This document shows positions 26,064 through 34,920 of a DNA stretch of 64,000 nucleotides, piece by piece; the first letter of the stretch is position 1; every line of letters begins with the position of its first letter. The stretch comes from Acuticoccus kalidii. Its GTDB lineage: Bacteria; Pseudomonadota; Alphaproteobacteria; Rhizobiales; Amorphaceae. The DNA is taken from positions 372,001-436,000 of the forward strand of contig NZ_JAKGCS010000036.1 in the NCBI RefSeq assembly GCF_021556395.1. The letters are read 5' to 3'. The notes under the pieces were generated by a model. The model was not told the DNA's origin and ran no database searches. It worked only from the letters and a program-made list of their open reading frames with translations. Made by a program: the position numbers and the translations under genes.

Positions 26064-29000
26064 ATGACGGGTGAACTCATCGGTGAGCTCATCCTTTGGC
26101 TCATCCTGGCGGTCATCGTCATCTTCGTCATCTACTGGGTGATGAATTGGCTCTATCGCCGGTCGACCAAGGAAACCGCGTTCGTTCGCACGGGCTTCAT
26201 GGGCGAGAAGGTGGTGATCGACGGCGGCGCGTTCGTCTGGCCGATCATCCACGACATCACGCCCGTCGCGATGCACACGCTGCCGCTCGAAGTGATGCGG
26301 GCGAGCGAGAACGCGATCATTACCAAGGACCGGATGCGCGTCGACGTGGAGGCGGAATTCTACGTCCGCGTCCGACCCTCGCGCGATGCCGTCTCGCGCG
26401 CCGCGTCGACGCTCGGCCGGCGCACCACCGATCCCGACCGGCTCCAGCCGCTCCTCGCCGGCAAGTTCGAATCGGCCCTGCGCACCGCCGCCGCCGAGAT
26501 GGGGATGGGCGAAATCCACGAGCAGCGCGGCCGCTATGTCGCCCGCGTTAAAGAGCTCGCCCAGGAGGCGCTCGAGCAGAACGGCCTCGAGCTCGAAACC
26601 GTCGCCATCAAGGATATCGACCAGACGGCGCTCGAATTCTTCAACCCCTCCAATCGCTTCGACGCCGAAGGTCTCACCGAGCTGATCCGCGAGATCGAGG
26701 CGCGGCGCACCCTGCGCAACGAGATCGAACAGGATTCGATGATCCGAATCCGCGCGCGCAATCTGGAGGCGGAGAAGGAAGCGCTCAACATCGAGCGCGA
26801 CTCCGAACATGCGCGCCTCGAACAGGAGCGCGAGCTGGAATTCCGCCGCGCCCAGCAGCGCGCCGAGATCGCCCGTGAACGGGCCGAGCGCGACACCGAG
26901 GCCGAGCGCGCGCAGATCACCGCGCGCGAGGCGATCGAACTCGCGCGGATCGCCAACGAACAGTCGATCTCCGAGGTCCGCATCCAGTCCGAGCGGGAGA
27001 TCCGCCAGCGCGAGATCGACCGCCAACGGGCGATCGACGCCGCCGAGATCGCCTCCCGCCGCGACACGGAGACCGCCCGCATCGAGCAGGAGCGTGCCGT
27101 GTCCGAGGCGCGCATCCAGAACGAGCAGGAGGTCGAGGCCCGCGAGATCGCCCGCCGCCGCCTGATCGAAGAGACCGAGATCGCCGCCCGCGAGGCGACC
27201 GACCGCGCCCGGATCGAGCAGGAACGCGCCGTCGCCGAATCGCGCATCACCAACGAGCAGGAGACGCGGGCGCGCGAGATCGAGCGCCAGCGTGCGCTGG
27301 AGGCCGCCGAGATCTCGGCGCGCGAGGACACCGAGAAGGCCCGCATCGCACAAGACCGCGCCGTCAACGAGGCCGAGATCCTCGCCCGCGAGGCGATCGA
27401 GAAGATGCGCATCGCCGAGGCCGCCGGCACGAGCGAGGAGCGCATCGCCAACGACAAGCGGGTGAGGGCGCTCGAGATCGAGCGGCAACGCGCGCTGGAG
27501 GAGGCGGAGATCGCCGCCGCACAGGCGATCGAGGCCGCCCGCATCGCCCGCGAAAAGACCGTCGCCGCCGATCGCATCGCCTTCGAGCAGGACGTGCGTG
27601 AGCGTGAGATCGCCCGCAATCGTGCGGTCGACGAGGCCGATATCGCCGCCCGCGAGACGGTGGAGACCCGCCGCATCGCGATCGACCGGAAGATCGACGA
27701 GGACCGGATCACGGCACGCGAGGCCGTCACCCTCCAGGAGACGCAATCGGGCGAGCGCACCGAGGTCGCCCGCATCGGTCAGCAGCGCACCGTGGACAAG
27801 GAGCGCATCAACGCCGAGGGCGAGACGCGGTCGCGCGAGATCGAGCGAAACGAGGCGATCCAGTCCGCCGAGATCGCCTCGCGCCGGCTCGTCGACCAGG
27901 TCCAGATCGAGAAGGAAGCCGAGACGGCGCGCGACCGGATCGCCCGCGACGAGGCGATCCGCCAGCTCGAGATCGTCCGCAACCGCGTCCTCGACGAGGC
28001 GCAGGTGATGGCGGACGAGGCGGTGGAATCGGCCCGCATCGCGCAGGAGAAGATCCTGAAGGCGGAGCGGATCGCGGCCGAGCAGGATTCGCGCGAGCGT
28101 GAGATTTCGCGCGAGGGCGCCGTCGAGGCCGCCGACATCCGCCGGCGCGACATGACCGAGCGCCAGCGGATCGAGATGGAGCTCGGTCTCGAGATCGAAC
28201 GCATCGCCTCCCAGCAGGAGCGCGAAATCTCCGATATCGACCGTCGCCGCGTGGTCGAGGAGGCGGACGAATCCCGCATCATCGATCTCGCCGGCAAGAA
28301 GGCCGAGCGGGCCGGCGCCGACGCCAAGGTGCGCCGGGCCGAGATCGAGGCGGGCCGCGATATCGAGCGCTCCGATATCGAGCGCGAGAAGGTGCTCGAC
28401 GCGGTCAAGCTCGAACGCCGCCGGGCGACCGAGCAGCTCGAAATCTCCCGCGTCCAGGCGCTGCGCGAGGCTGAAATCGCCTCCACGGAGGAGATCGAGC
28501 GCGCCCGCATCGCCTCCGAGCGGGGCCTCGACGAAGCGCGCATCGGTCACGAGACCGAGCGCCGCCGCCGCGAGGTCGCCCGCGAGCGCGAGGTCGAGCT
28601 CGCCAACATGGAGAAGGCGATCGCCCTTTATGCGAAGTCGCTGGAGGAGACCGCCGCGCGGATCGAGGCGGACAACGCCCGCGCTCGCGCCGCCGAGGCC
28701 GAGGAGCGCGTCAAGACCGTGCGCGAGACGGAAGAGGCGCAGCGCAGGAAGTCGATCGACGTCCTGATGGCGGAGAAGGCCGCCGAGGAGGCCCGTTTCG
28801 CCGCCGACGCGGAGAAGGTGCGCAAGGCCGTCGAGGCGGAGGCGCAAAAGCTCATCAACGAGGCGGAGAACGTCCTCACCGACGGCTCGCGCGCCTCGCT
28901 CTTCCGGCGCCGGCTGCTGGAGCGGATCGAGGGCATCGTCGCCGCGTCGGTCAAGCCGATGGAGCGCATCTCCGACATTCGCATCGTCCAGCTCGATGGG

Positions 29001-29342
29001 GCGAACGGCGGGGGCTATCCGAACGGGGACGGCACCAACCGTTCGGCGACCGACGAGGTGATCAACTCGGCGCTGCGTTACCGCGTCCAGGCCCCGCTGA
29101 TCGACAATCTCCTCGCCGATCTCGGCATCGAGGGCGGCAACCTGTCCAAGATGGGCGGCCTCATCCGCGAGGCGAGCGACATGCAGCGCATCGCCAAGGA
29201 CGCGAGCCGCGGTGGCGGCTCCGGCTCGGGTGGCGGCTCCGGCTCCGGCGGCGCGTCGGGTGGCGGCGCGGGCTCAGGGGCTGCGGCGACGACGGAGACC
29301 GCCGGCTCAGCCGGTGACGGCAGCGAGCGGAAGGGCGAATAG
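26064..29342 (+). CDS. Giant flotillin-like SPFH protein with hendecad coiled coil
   Basis: At 1092 residues this is about twice the size of ordinary flotillins. Residues 5-30 are an N-terminal membrane helix, and residues about 35-225 are an SPFH/band 7 domain (VRTGFMGEKVVIDGGAFVWPI, later RYVARVKELAQEALEQNGLELETVAIKDIDQT). Residues 226-930 are a charged coiled coil in which Ile recurs every 11 residues from 285 to 725. A flotillin-type tail follows (residues about 940-1045), then a Gly/Ser-rich end from 1050. The family forms oligomeric rings or rods on the inner face of the membrane. It stands 27 bases after the TIM-barrel gene and is contiguous with the SRPBCC genes. The role in this block is unknown; a scaffold for the oxidoreductase is one guess. 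Confidence 0.88.
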   Translation: MTGELIGELILWLILAVIVIFVIYWVMNWLYRRSTKETAFVRTGFMGEKVVIDGGAFVWPIIHDITPVAMHTLPLEVMRASENAIITKDRMRVDVEAEFYVRVRPSRDAVSRAASTLGRRTTDPDRLQPLLAGKFESALRTAAAEMGMGEIHEQRGRYVARVKELAQEALEQNGLELETVAIKDIDQTALEFFNPSNRFDAEGLTELIREIEARRTLRNEIEQDSMIRIRARNLEAEKEALNIERDSEHARLEQERELEFRRAQQRAEIARERAERDTEAERAQITAREAIELARIANEQSISEVRIQSEREIRQREIDRQRAIDAAEIASRRDTETARIEQERAVSEARIQNEQEVEAREIARRRLIEETEIAAREATDRARIEQERAVAESRITNEQETRAREIERQRALEAAEISAREDTEKARIAQDRAVNEAEILAREAIEKMRIAEAAGTSEERIANDKRVRALEIERQRALEEAEIAAAQAIEAARIAREKTVAADRIAFEQDVREREIARNRAVDEADIAARETVETRRIAIDRKIDEDRITAREAVTLQETQSGERTEVARIGQQRTVDKERINAEGETRSREIERNEAIQSAEIASRRLVDQVQIEKEAETARDRIARDEAIRQLEIVRNRVLDEAQVMADEAVESARIAQEKILKAERIAAEQDSREREISREGAVEAADIRRRDMTERQRIEMELGLEIERIASQQEREISDIDRRRVVEEADESRIIDLAGKKAERAGADAKVRRAEIEAGRDIERSDIEREKVLDAVKLERRRATEQLEISRVQALREAEIASTEEIERARIASERGLDEARIGHETERRRREVAREREVELANMEKAIALYAKSLEETAARIEADNARARAAEAEERVKTVRETEEAQRRKSIDVLMAEKAAEEARFAADAEKVRKAVEAEAQKLINEAENVLTDGSRASLFRRRLLERIEGIVAASVKPMERISDIRIVQLDGANGGGYPNGDGTNRSATDEVINSALRYRVQAPLIDNLLADLGIEGGNLSKMGGLIREASDMQRIAKDASRGGGSGSGGGSGSGGASGGGAGSGAAATTETAGSAGDGSERKGE
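26913..28265 (+). repeat. About 41 tandem hendecad (11-residue) coding repeats
   Basis: The coding sequence of flotillin residues 284-734 is a run of 33-base units. Position 2 of each 11-residue unit is Ile in 39 of 41 units, Val once (residue 648) and Thr once (residue 560), with no insertion or deletion. Many units are grouped in fours into 44-residue blocks starting RIEQERAV, RIQNEQE, EIERQRAL and EIAARE. A shifted phase of the same repeat returns at residues 760-826. This periodicity predicts a slightly right-handed coiled coil about 66 nm long. Confidence 0.9.
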
Positions 29343-29780
29343 ATGCCGCGCGTCTACGTCTCGAGCGTGATCAACGCCCCCGCTCCCTCGGTCTGGGAGC
29401 GGGTGCGGGACTTCAACGCCTTGCCCCGCTGGCATCCCCGCATCCGCGAATGCCGGATCGAGAACGGCGAGCCGGCCGACAAGATCGGCGCCGTGCGCGA
29501 CTTTCGCCTTCAGAATGGCGACCGCATTCGCGAAAAGCTCCTCGGCCTTTCCGACTACGATCTCTTCTGCACCTACGCGATCCTCGAAAGCCCGATGCCG
29601 CTCACCGACTATGTGGCGACCTTGCGCCTCACGCCGGTGACCGACGGCGACCGGACCTTCGCCGAATGGACGGCGGAGTTCGAATGCGCCGAGGAGGCGG
29701 CCGACGATCTCGTCGCCGGGATCGGCCAGAACGTCTTCCAGGCGGGCTTCGACGCCCTCAAACGCCATTACGCGCGCTAG
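29343..29780 (+). CDS. SRPBCC (START-like) family protein, copy 1
   Basis: This 145-residue protein has the Bet v1/polyketide-cyclase-like fold: SSVINAPAPSVWERVRDFNALPRWHP at the start and a long C-terminal helix. The fold binds hydrophobic ligands and in CODH operons (CoxG) helps tether the enzyme to the membrane. The ATG follows the flotillin stop directly with no gap. The next gene is a paralogue in tandem. Confidence 0.88.
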   Translation: MPRVYVSSVINAPAPSVWERVRDFNALPRWHPRIRECRIENGEPADKIGAVRDFRLQNGDRIREKLLGLSDYDLFCTYAILESPMPLTDYVATLRLTPVTDGDRTFAEWTAEFECAEEAADDLVAGIGQNVFQAGFDALKRHYAR

Positions 29781-29782
29781 CC

Positions 29783-30241
29783 ATGGTGAAGGTCGTAAAA
29801 AGCACCATCATCGATGCCCCGGTGGAAGCGGTGTGGGAGGTTCTGCGCGACTTCAACGGCCACGATCGCTGGCACCCCGCCGTCGTCGACAGCCAGATGG
29901 AGCGCGGCGCTCCGACCGATAAGGTCGGCGGCGTGCGCCGCTTTCACCTCGCCGACGGGTCCGAGTTGCGCGAGCAGCTCCTGACGCTTTCCGACCTCGA
30001 CATGGCCTTCACCTACTGCCTGCTCGACACGCCGATCCCGCTGCTCAATTATGTCGCGCACGTCCGCCTGTCGCCGGTGACCGACGGCGACATGACCTTC
30101 TGGCACTGGGAATCGCGCTTCGACACCCCGCCCGGCCGCGAGACGGAGCTTCGCGACCAGGTCGCCGAGAACATCTATGCCGCCGGGATGGAGGCCGTCC
30201 GCGCCCATATCGCCGGCGACGACGGGACGGGCGCCCGATGA
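29783..30241 (+). CDS. SRPBCC (START-like) family protein, copy 2
   Basis: This 152-residue protein is clearly a duplicate of its neighbour: both share APxxxVWExxRDFNxxxRWHP, the segment LSPVTDGD or LTPVTDGD, and the same length and helix pattern. The start at 29783 lies two bases after the preceding stop. Divergence between copies suggests distinct ligands or a heterodimer. The molybdenum hydroxylase genes begin 55 bases downstream. Confidence 0.88.
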   Translation: MVKVVKSTIIDAPVEAVWEVLRDFNGHDRWHPAVVDSQMERGAPTDKVGGVRRFHLADGSELREQLLTLSDLDMAFTYCLLDTPIPLLNYVAHVRLSPVTDGDMTFWHWESRFDTPPGRETELRDQVAENIYAAGMEAVRAHIAGDDGTGAR

Positions 30242-30296
30242 ACCGCCCTCGATCTCTCGCAAATTCCGCGGCGCGGCGCCGCCAAGGAGCCCCGAC

Positions 30297-31087
30297 ATGC
30301 CGATAGAGGTCCGCACCCACGCGACGCTCGCTGAGACGGCGCGCGCCTTCGCCGCCTCGCGCGGCGCGCATATCTTGGGCGGCGGCACGGTCCTGATGCG
30401 GGCCGTGAACGCGGCGGACCCGTCCGTCGCGACGATCCTGCGCCCGGCCGATCCGGTGCTGCGCCAAATTCGCACCGAAGGGCGGGAGATCGCGATCGGC
30501 GCCGGGGTGACGATGGCCGAGATCATCGCCCATCGTGAACTCGGATTCCTCGCCCCCGTCGCCCGGCTCGTCGGCGGGCCGCAAGTGCGCACCACCGCCA
30601 CCATCGGCGGCAATCTCTTCGCCGCCGCGCCCTATGGCGACGTCGCGGGCGCGCTCCTCGCCCTCGGGGCGAGCGTCGTGACGGGTGAGGGGCGGCGTAT
30701 GCCGCTCGACGATCTCTTCCGCCCGCACGCGCCGCGCGCCTTCGTCGCGACGATCCTCGTCGCCCCTTCGCGCGACTTCCATTTCGTGAAGGTGAGCCGG
30801 GTGCGGCCGAAGGGGGTGTCGGTGATGTCGATCGCGGCGAACCTGCCGCGTCCGGGCGGCCGGCTTCAGGATCCGCGCATCGTCTTCAACGGGATGGGCG
30901 CGCGGCCGATGCGGGCCGTGGCGGCCGAGCGAGCGCTGTCCGGCCAGCCGCTCGACGCCGCCACCATCGCCCGCGCCGCATCGCTCGCCGCAGAAGGCCT
31001 CGCCCCCGAGGACGACGCGATCGCGAGCGCCTGGTATCGCCGCGAGGTCGCGCCCGTCCACCTGCGCCGCCTCCTCGAAGGAGCCGC

Positions 31088-31091
<4 letters not shown>
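30297..31091 (+). CDS. Molybdenum hydroxylase FAD-binding medium subunit (CoxM/XdhB type)
   Basis: This 264-residue subunit carries the FAD motifs GGGTVLMRAVN and TIGGNLFAAAPYGDVAGALLALGA, plus the C-terminal CO-dehydrogenase flavoprotein domain. It passes electrons from the iron-sulfur subunit to the final acceptor. The ATG at 30297 has AAGGAG upstream and gives the normal N-terminus MPIEVRTHATLAE. It overlaps the 2Fe-2S gene by four bases. Confidence 0.92.
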
Positions 31092-31573
<482 letters not shown>

Positions 31574-31578
31574 GGGCC

Positions 31579-33300
31579 ATGCCCATCGAGTTCCGCAAGG
31601 ATTATTTCGCCGACGAGCGCGACGACGACCTCAACGAGATCGGCAAGCCGACCCAGCGTCAGGACATGACGGGCCACGTCACCGGCCGCTCGCCGTTCTA
31701 TGACGATCACCAGTTCGACGGCCTCACCCATATTCGCTGTGTCCGCTCCCCACACCATCACGCGCGGATCCGCCGGGTCGACGCCGCGGCGGCGGAGCGG
31801 ATGGCGGGCGTGCGCCGCGTCATCCTCGCGCGGGACGTGCCGCACAATCTCAACACGCTCCTGTCGCTCCTCGATTTCGGCCTCGACGACGAGGAGCTGA
31901 TCGCGAGCGAGCGCGTCGCCTATCGGGGCGCGCCGGTCGCGGCGGTGGTCGCCGATACCGAGCGCCAGGCGCGCGAGGCGTGCGCCGCGATCCGCGTCGA
32001 TTACGAAATTCTGCCGCACGTTCTCGACGTCGAGGAGGCGATCAAGCCGGGCGCGCCCGCCGTCAACGACGCCTATCCCGACAATCTCTTCGTCTATCAC
32101 GGCAAATACGACCATCAGAAGCTGCGCTATGGCGATGTCGATGCCGCCTTGCGCGAGGCCGATCACGTCATCGAGGGGCGCTATCAGATGTCGCCCATCG
32201 AGCAGGCGCCGATGGAGACCTGCGGCGCCATCGCCGCGCCGGAAACCAACGATCGTTTCGTCTGCTACACGTCCACCCAGGCGCTGTTCTTCTCGCTCGG
32301 CACCGCGGCCAAGCTCCTCGATGTCTCGTCCGCGCGGCTTCACTTCATCGGCGGCACGGTGGGGGGCGGGTTCGGCGGCAAGGTCGATTCCCTTCACGAG
32401 CCGCTCGCGATCCTCGGCACGATGCTCACCGGCCGGCCGTGCAAATATATGTTCGACCGGGAGGAGGAGATGCAGGTCGGCGCCCCGCGCGGGGCCGAGC
32501 GCTGGTATCTCACCGACGGGGTGATGAACGACGGCCGCATCGTCGCCCGCAAGTTCATCGGCTATTTCGATGCCGGGGCGACGACGCGGCTCTCCTCCTA
32601 CGCGATCATCAAGGCGGCCGGGCATTTGCCGGGGCCCTACACGATCCCCAACGTCTACGCCGATATCTACTGCGTCTATACCAACCGCACGCCCGCGACG
32701 GCGATGCGCGGCTTCGGCATCACCGGCGTCGATTTCGCCATCGAATGCCATATGGACGAGGTGGCCGAGCGGGTCGGGATGGATCCGATCGAATTGCGCA
32801 TCCTCAACGCCTATCGCGATGGGGACATGAAGGCCCATCGCCGTCTCGCGAAGAACACCGCCCTCATCGAATGCTGCCAGGTTGCCGCAGAAAAGGCCGG
32901 CTGGGGTCTTTCCGACGCCGCCCGCCTCGCCTCTTCGCTCCGCGATGGAGGCGGCGCGCGCGCCGAGCTGCCGCGTTTCACCGCGACGGACGAGAATGGC
33001 CGCGTCTCCGGCTATTCCTCGGGCAGCTACGCGCGTGGCGACGGGGCGGGTACGGCACGTGGCGAGAGCCCGCCGCCGCCCGCCCGCAGCGCGCCGCCGC
33101 CGCCACCGCGCCAGCGGCCCGAACGGGCGAAGCCTGACGCTCCGGCGTATCGCGAGCCCCAACGGGAGCCGGCTCCGGCCACGGCCGGTCCCGAGCGGGC
33201 GCCGCCGTCGGCAGAGCCGCATCGGCCCGATCCGAACCGCACCGAGCCGCGACGCGGGCCGACCCGCTTTTCCTCGATCTCCGGCTTCAGGAGGCGGTGA
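31579..33300 (+). CDS. Molybdenum hydroxylase molybdopterin subunit, N-terminal part (split gene)
   Basis: This 573-residue protein equals the first 60 percent or so of a CoxL/XdhA-type subunit. Residues 20-140 are the a/b hammerhead domain (TGRSPFYDDHQFDGLTHIRCVRSP) and about 165-460 the first molybdopterin-binding domain, with GGGFGGK and TAMRGFG. AMRGFG replaces the AYRCSFR loop of true CO dehydrogenase, so the substrate is not CO. From about residue 480 it changes into a Pro/Arg/Ala-rich disordered tail that belongs to no known subunit. The stop at 33300 is clean, and the second half is encoded at 33883. The ATG is 5 bases after the 2Fe-2S stop. Confidence 0.9.
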   Translation: MPIEFRKDYFADERDDDLNEIGKPTQRQDMTGHVTGRSPFYDDHQFDGLTHIRCVRSPHHHARIRRVDAAAAERMAGVRRVILARDVPHNLNTLLSLLDFGLDDEELIASERVAYRGAPVAAVVADTERQAREACAAIRVDYEILPHVLDVEEAIKPGAPAVNDAYPDNLFVYHGKYDHQKLRYGDVDAALREADHVIEGRYQMSPIEQAPMETCGAIAAPETNDRFVCYTSTQALFFSLGTAAKLLDVSSARLHFIGGTVGGGFGGKVDSLHEPLAILGTMLTGRPCKYMFDREEEMQVGAPRGAERWYLTDGVMNDGRIVARKFIGYFDAGATTRLSSYAIIKAAGHLPGPYTIPNVYADIYCVYTNRTPATAMRGFGITGVDFAIECHMDEVAERVGMDPIELRILNAYRDGDMKAHRRLAKNTALIECCQVAAEKAGWGLSDAARLASSLRDGGGARAELPRFTATDENGRVSGYSSGSYARGDGAGTARGESPPPPARSAPPPPPRQRPERAKPDAPAYREPQREPAPATAGPERAPPSAEPHRPDPNRTEPRRGPTRFSSISGFRRR

Positions 33301-33390
33301 TGAGGATATCTCACAGCCGCCGCGCGCCCCTCGCCCTCACCGCTTGGTCGGTGCAGAATGCGCCGGAGTATGATTCAGGCGAGGTGATCC

Positions 33391-33753
33391 ATGGTCGAGG
33401 CGACATGTCATTGCGGGGCGGTGCGGATCGCCTTTCCGAAGCTCGATCTCGCGAGCGCGCGGCGCTGCGATTGCTCGATGTGCCGGCGGCGCGGCGCGAT
33501 CGCGGTGACGGTGCCGCGCGAGGATCTCACCATCGTCTCCGGCGAGACGCTGCGCCTTTACCAGTTCCACACCCACACGGCGGAGCATTATTTCTGCTCG
33601 GTGTGCGGGATCTACACCCATCATCGTCGCCGTTCCAATCCGAACGAATGCGGGGTGAACATCGCCTGCGTCGACGGGGTCGACATCCGGTCCGTCGAAT
33701 GGAGCTGGGTCGACGGGGCCAATCACGAGAACGACCGCATCCCGGAGACCTGA
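33391..33753 (+). CDS. GFA family (glutathione-dependent formaldehyde-activating enzyme-like) protein
   Basis: This 120-residue zinc protein has the GFA cysteine pattern: C6 and C8 (CHCGA), C26, C28 and C31 (CDCSMC), then C69 and C72 (CSVCG). Family members are of mostly unknown function, some binding glutathione adducts. It is inserted between the two halves of the molybdopterin subunit, in the same direction and the same reading frame as both. That position hints at a link to the enzyme or at a past insertion into a once continuous gene. Confidence 0.88.
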   Translation: MVEATCHCGAVRIAFPKLDLASARRCDCSMCRRRGAIAVTVPREDLTIVSGETLRLYQFHTHTAEHYFCSVCGIYTHHRRRSNPNECGVNIACVDGVDIRSVEWSWVDGANHENDRIPET

Positions 33754-33882
33754 TCGGGGCGGACGCGCGCCGGATTTCGGACGGCGCGACCTTCGCCTCG
33801 CGGCCCGCGGGGCGGCTGGCAGGCGCGCAAAGACGGGCCGTGTTCGCCGCGAAGGCGGCACCGATGGGGCGGAGGGGCTGAG

Positions 33883-34920
33883 ATGGCCGTGCATCATGGG
33901 CGCGGCTTCGCCGCGATCAACTACCCGATCGGCATGAACCTCGGAGGCGATCCCTCCCAGGCGCTCGTCCACTCCAACCCGGACGGCAAATTCATGGTGG
34001 CGCTGTCCTCGATCGATCTCGGTCAGGGGATGAAGTCCGTCACCCGGCAGATCGCGGCCGAGACGCTCGGCGTCCCGGTCGAGGACGTCTATGTTGACAC
34101 CGCCGATTCCGACACCGGCCCGCATTGCATGGGCTCGTTCGCCTCGCGGGGCACGCACCGGGTCGGCAATGCCGTCATCCAGGCCGCCCAGGAGGCGCGC
34201 GCCGTGATGCTCGAGGCGGCGGCGGAGGAGCTCGAAGTCAACGCCGCCGACCTCGTGACCGACGGCAAGGGCAACATCCACGTCCGCGGCGCGCCCTCGC
34301 GCTCGATCACGACCGGCCAGGCGAGCGCGGCGGCGCAGTTCAAGCAAGGGCGCACCGTCTCCGGTCGCGGCATCTTCCTGATCCCGCTCTCGGAGGTGAG
34401 CCCGGAGACCGGCGAGATGACGCCCGTCTCCTGTTTCGCCCACGCCGCCCTCATCGTCGATCTCGAGGTCGACGACGAGACCGGCGAGGTCCGCGTCATC
34501 GAGATCAACTCCGCCTACGAAGTGGGGCGGGCGCTGAACCCCAAGCTCGTCGAGCAGCAGCTCGTCGGCGGGGCGTGGATGGGTCTCAGCCACGCCCTTT
34601 ACGAGACGACAGAGCCCTATTATCCGAGCCGCGAGCACGGCCCGGTCGACTTCAATACCTATCTGATGCCCGGCCCCGGCGACATCGCCCCCCACAATAT
34701 CGCGGTCCTCGAGCGCCCGGCCCCCGATGGGCCCTATGGCGGCAAGGGGCCCGGCGAGATGTGCGCCAACCCGGTGCTGCCCGCCGTCGCCAACGCCGTC
34801 TATGACGCGGTCGGCGTCAGGATCCGCGATCTTCCGATCACCCCGGAGAAGGTGTTGCGCGGCCTCAAGGAGAATGGCGGCGCGCGGCCGAGGGCGAGCC
34901 GGGCGAACAGGGCGCGCTGA
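33883..34920 (+). CDS. Molybdenum hydroxylase molybdopterin subunit, C-terminal part (split gene)
   Basis: This 345-residue protein supplies the second molybdopterin-binding domain missing from the 31579-33300 protein. It begins at HGRGFAAINYPIG, contains SSIDLGQGMKSVTRQIAAETLGV, SFASRGTHRVGNA and NSAYEVGRALNPKLVEQQLVGG, and ends with the active-site glutamate in PYGGKGPGEMCANP. The two proteins together would make one complete large subunit. Split large subunits are known, for example in nicotinate dehydrogenase of Eubacterium barkeri, so this is probably functional rather than broken. It shares one base with the MoxR gene. Confidence 0.9.
   Translation: MAVHHGRGFAAINYPIGMNLGGDPSQALVHSNPDGKFMVALSSIDLGQGMKSVTRQIAAETLGVPVEDVYVDTADSDTGPHCMGSFASRGTHRVGNAVIQAAQEARAVMLEAAAEELEVNAADLVTDGKGNIHVRGAPSRSITTGQASAAAQFKQGRTVSGRGIFLIPLSEVSPETGEMTPVSCFAHAALIVDLEVDDETGEVRVIEINSAYEVGRALNPKLVEQQLVGGAWMGLSHALYETTEPYYPSREHGPVDFNTYLMPGPGDIAPHNIAVLERPAPDGPYGGKGPGEMCANPVLPAVANAVYDAVGVRIRDLPITPEKVLRGLKENGGARPRASRANRAR

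Noticed and set aside
26913-28265. CRISPR or satellite DNA suggested by regular repeats
   Set aside because: The period is 33 bases, units are degenerate at DNA level, there are no spacers, and the frame is open throughout; it is a protein repeat.
25188-28847. A 1219-residue open frame on the minus strand opposite the TIM-barrel and flotillin genes
   Set aside because: It mirrors GC-rich codons of the plus-strand genes; its Leu/Asp/Gly repeats are the antisense of the hendecad repeats. The plus-strand proteins have clear domains.
31579-33300. Pseudogene call for the truncated molybdopterin subunit
   Set aside because: The missing half is encoded intact downstream on the same strand, both halves keep their key residues, and split subunits are known in working enzymes.
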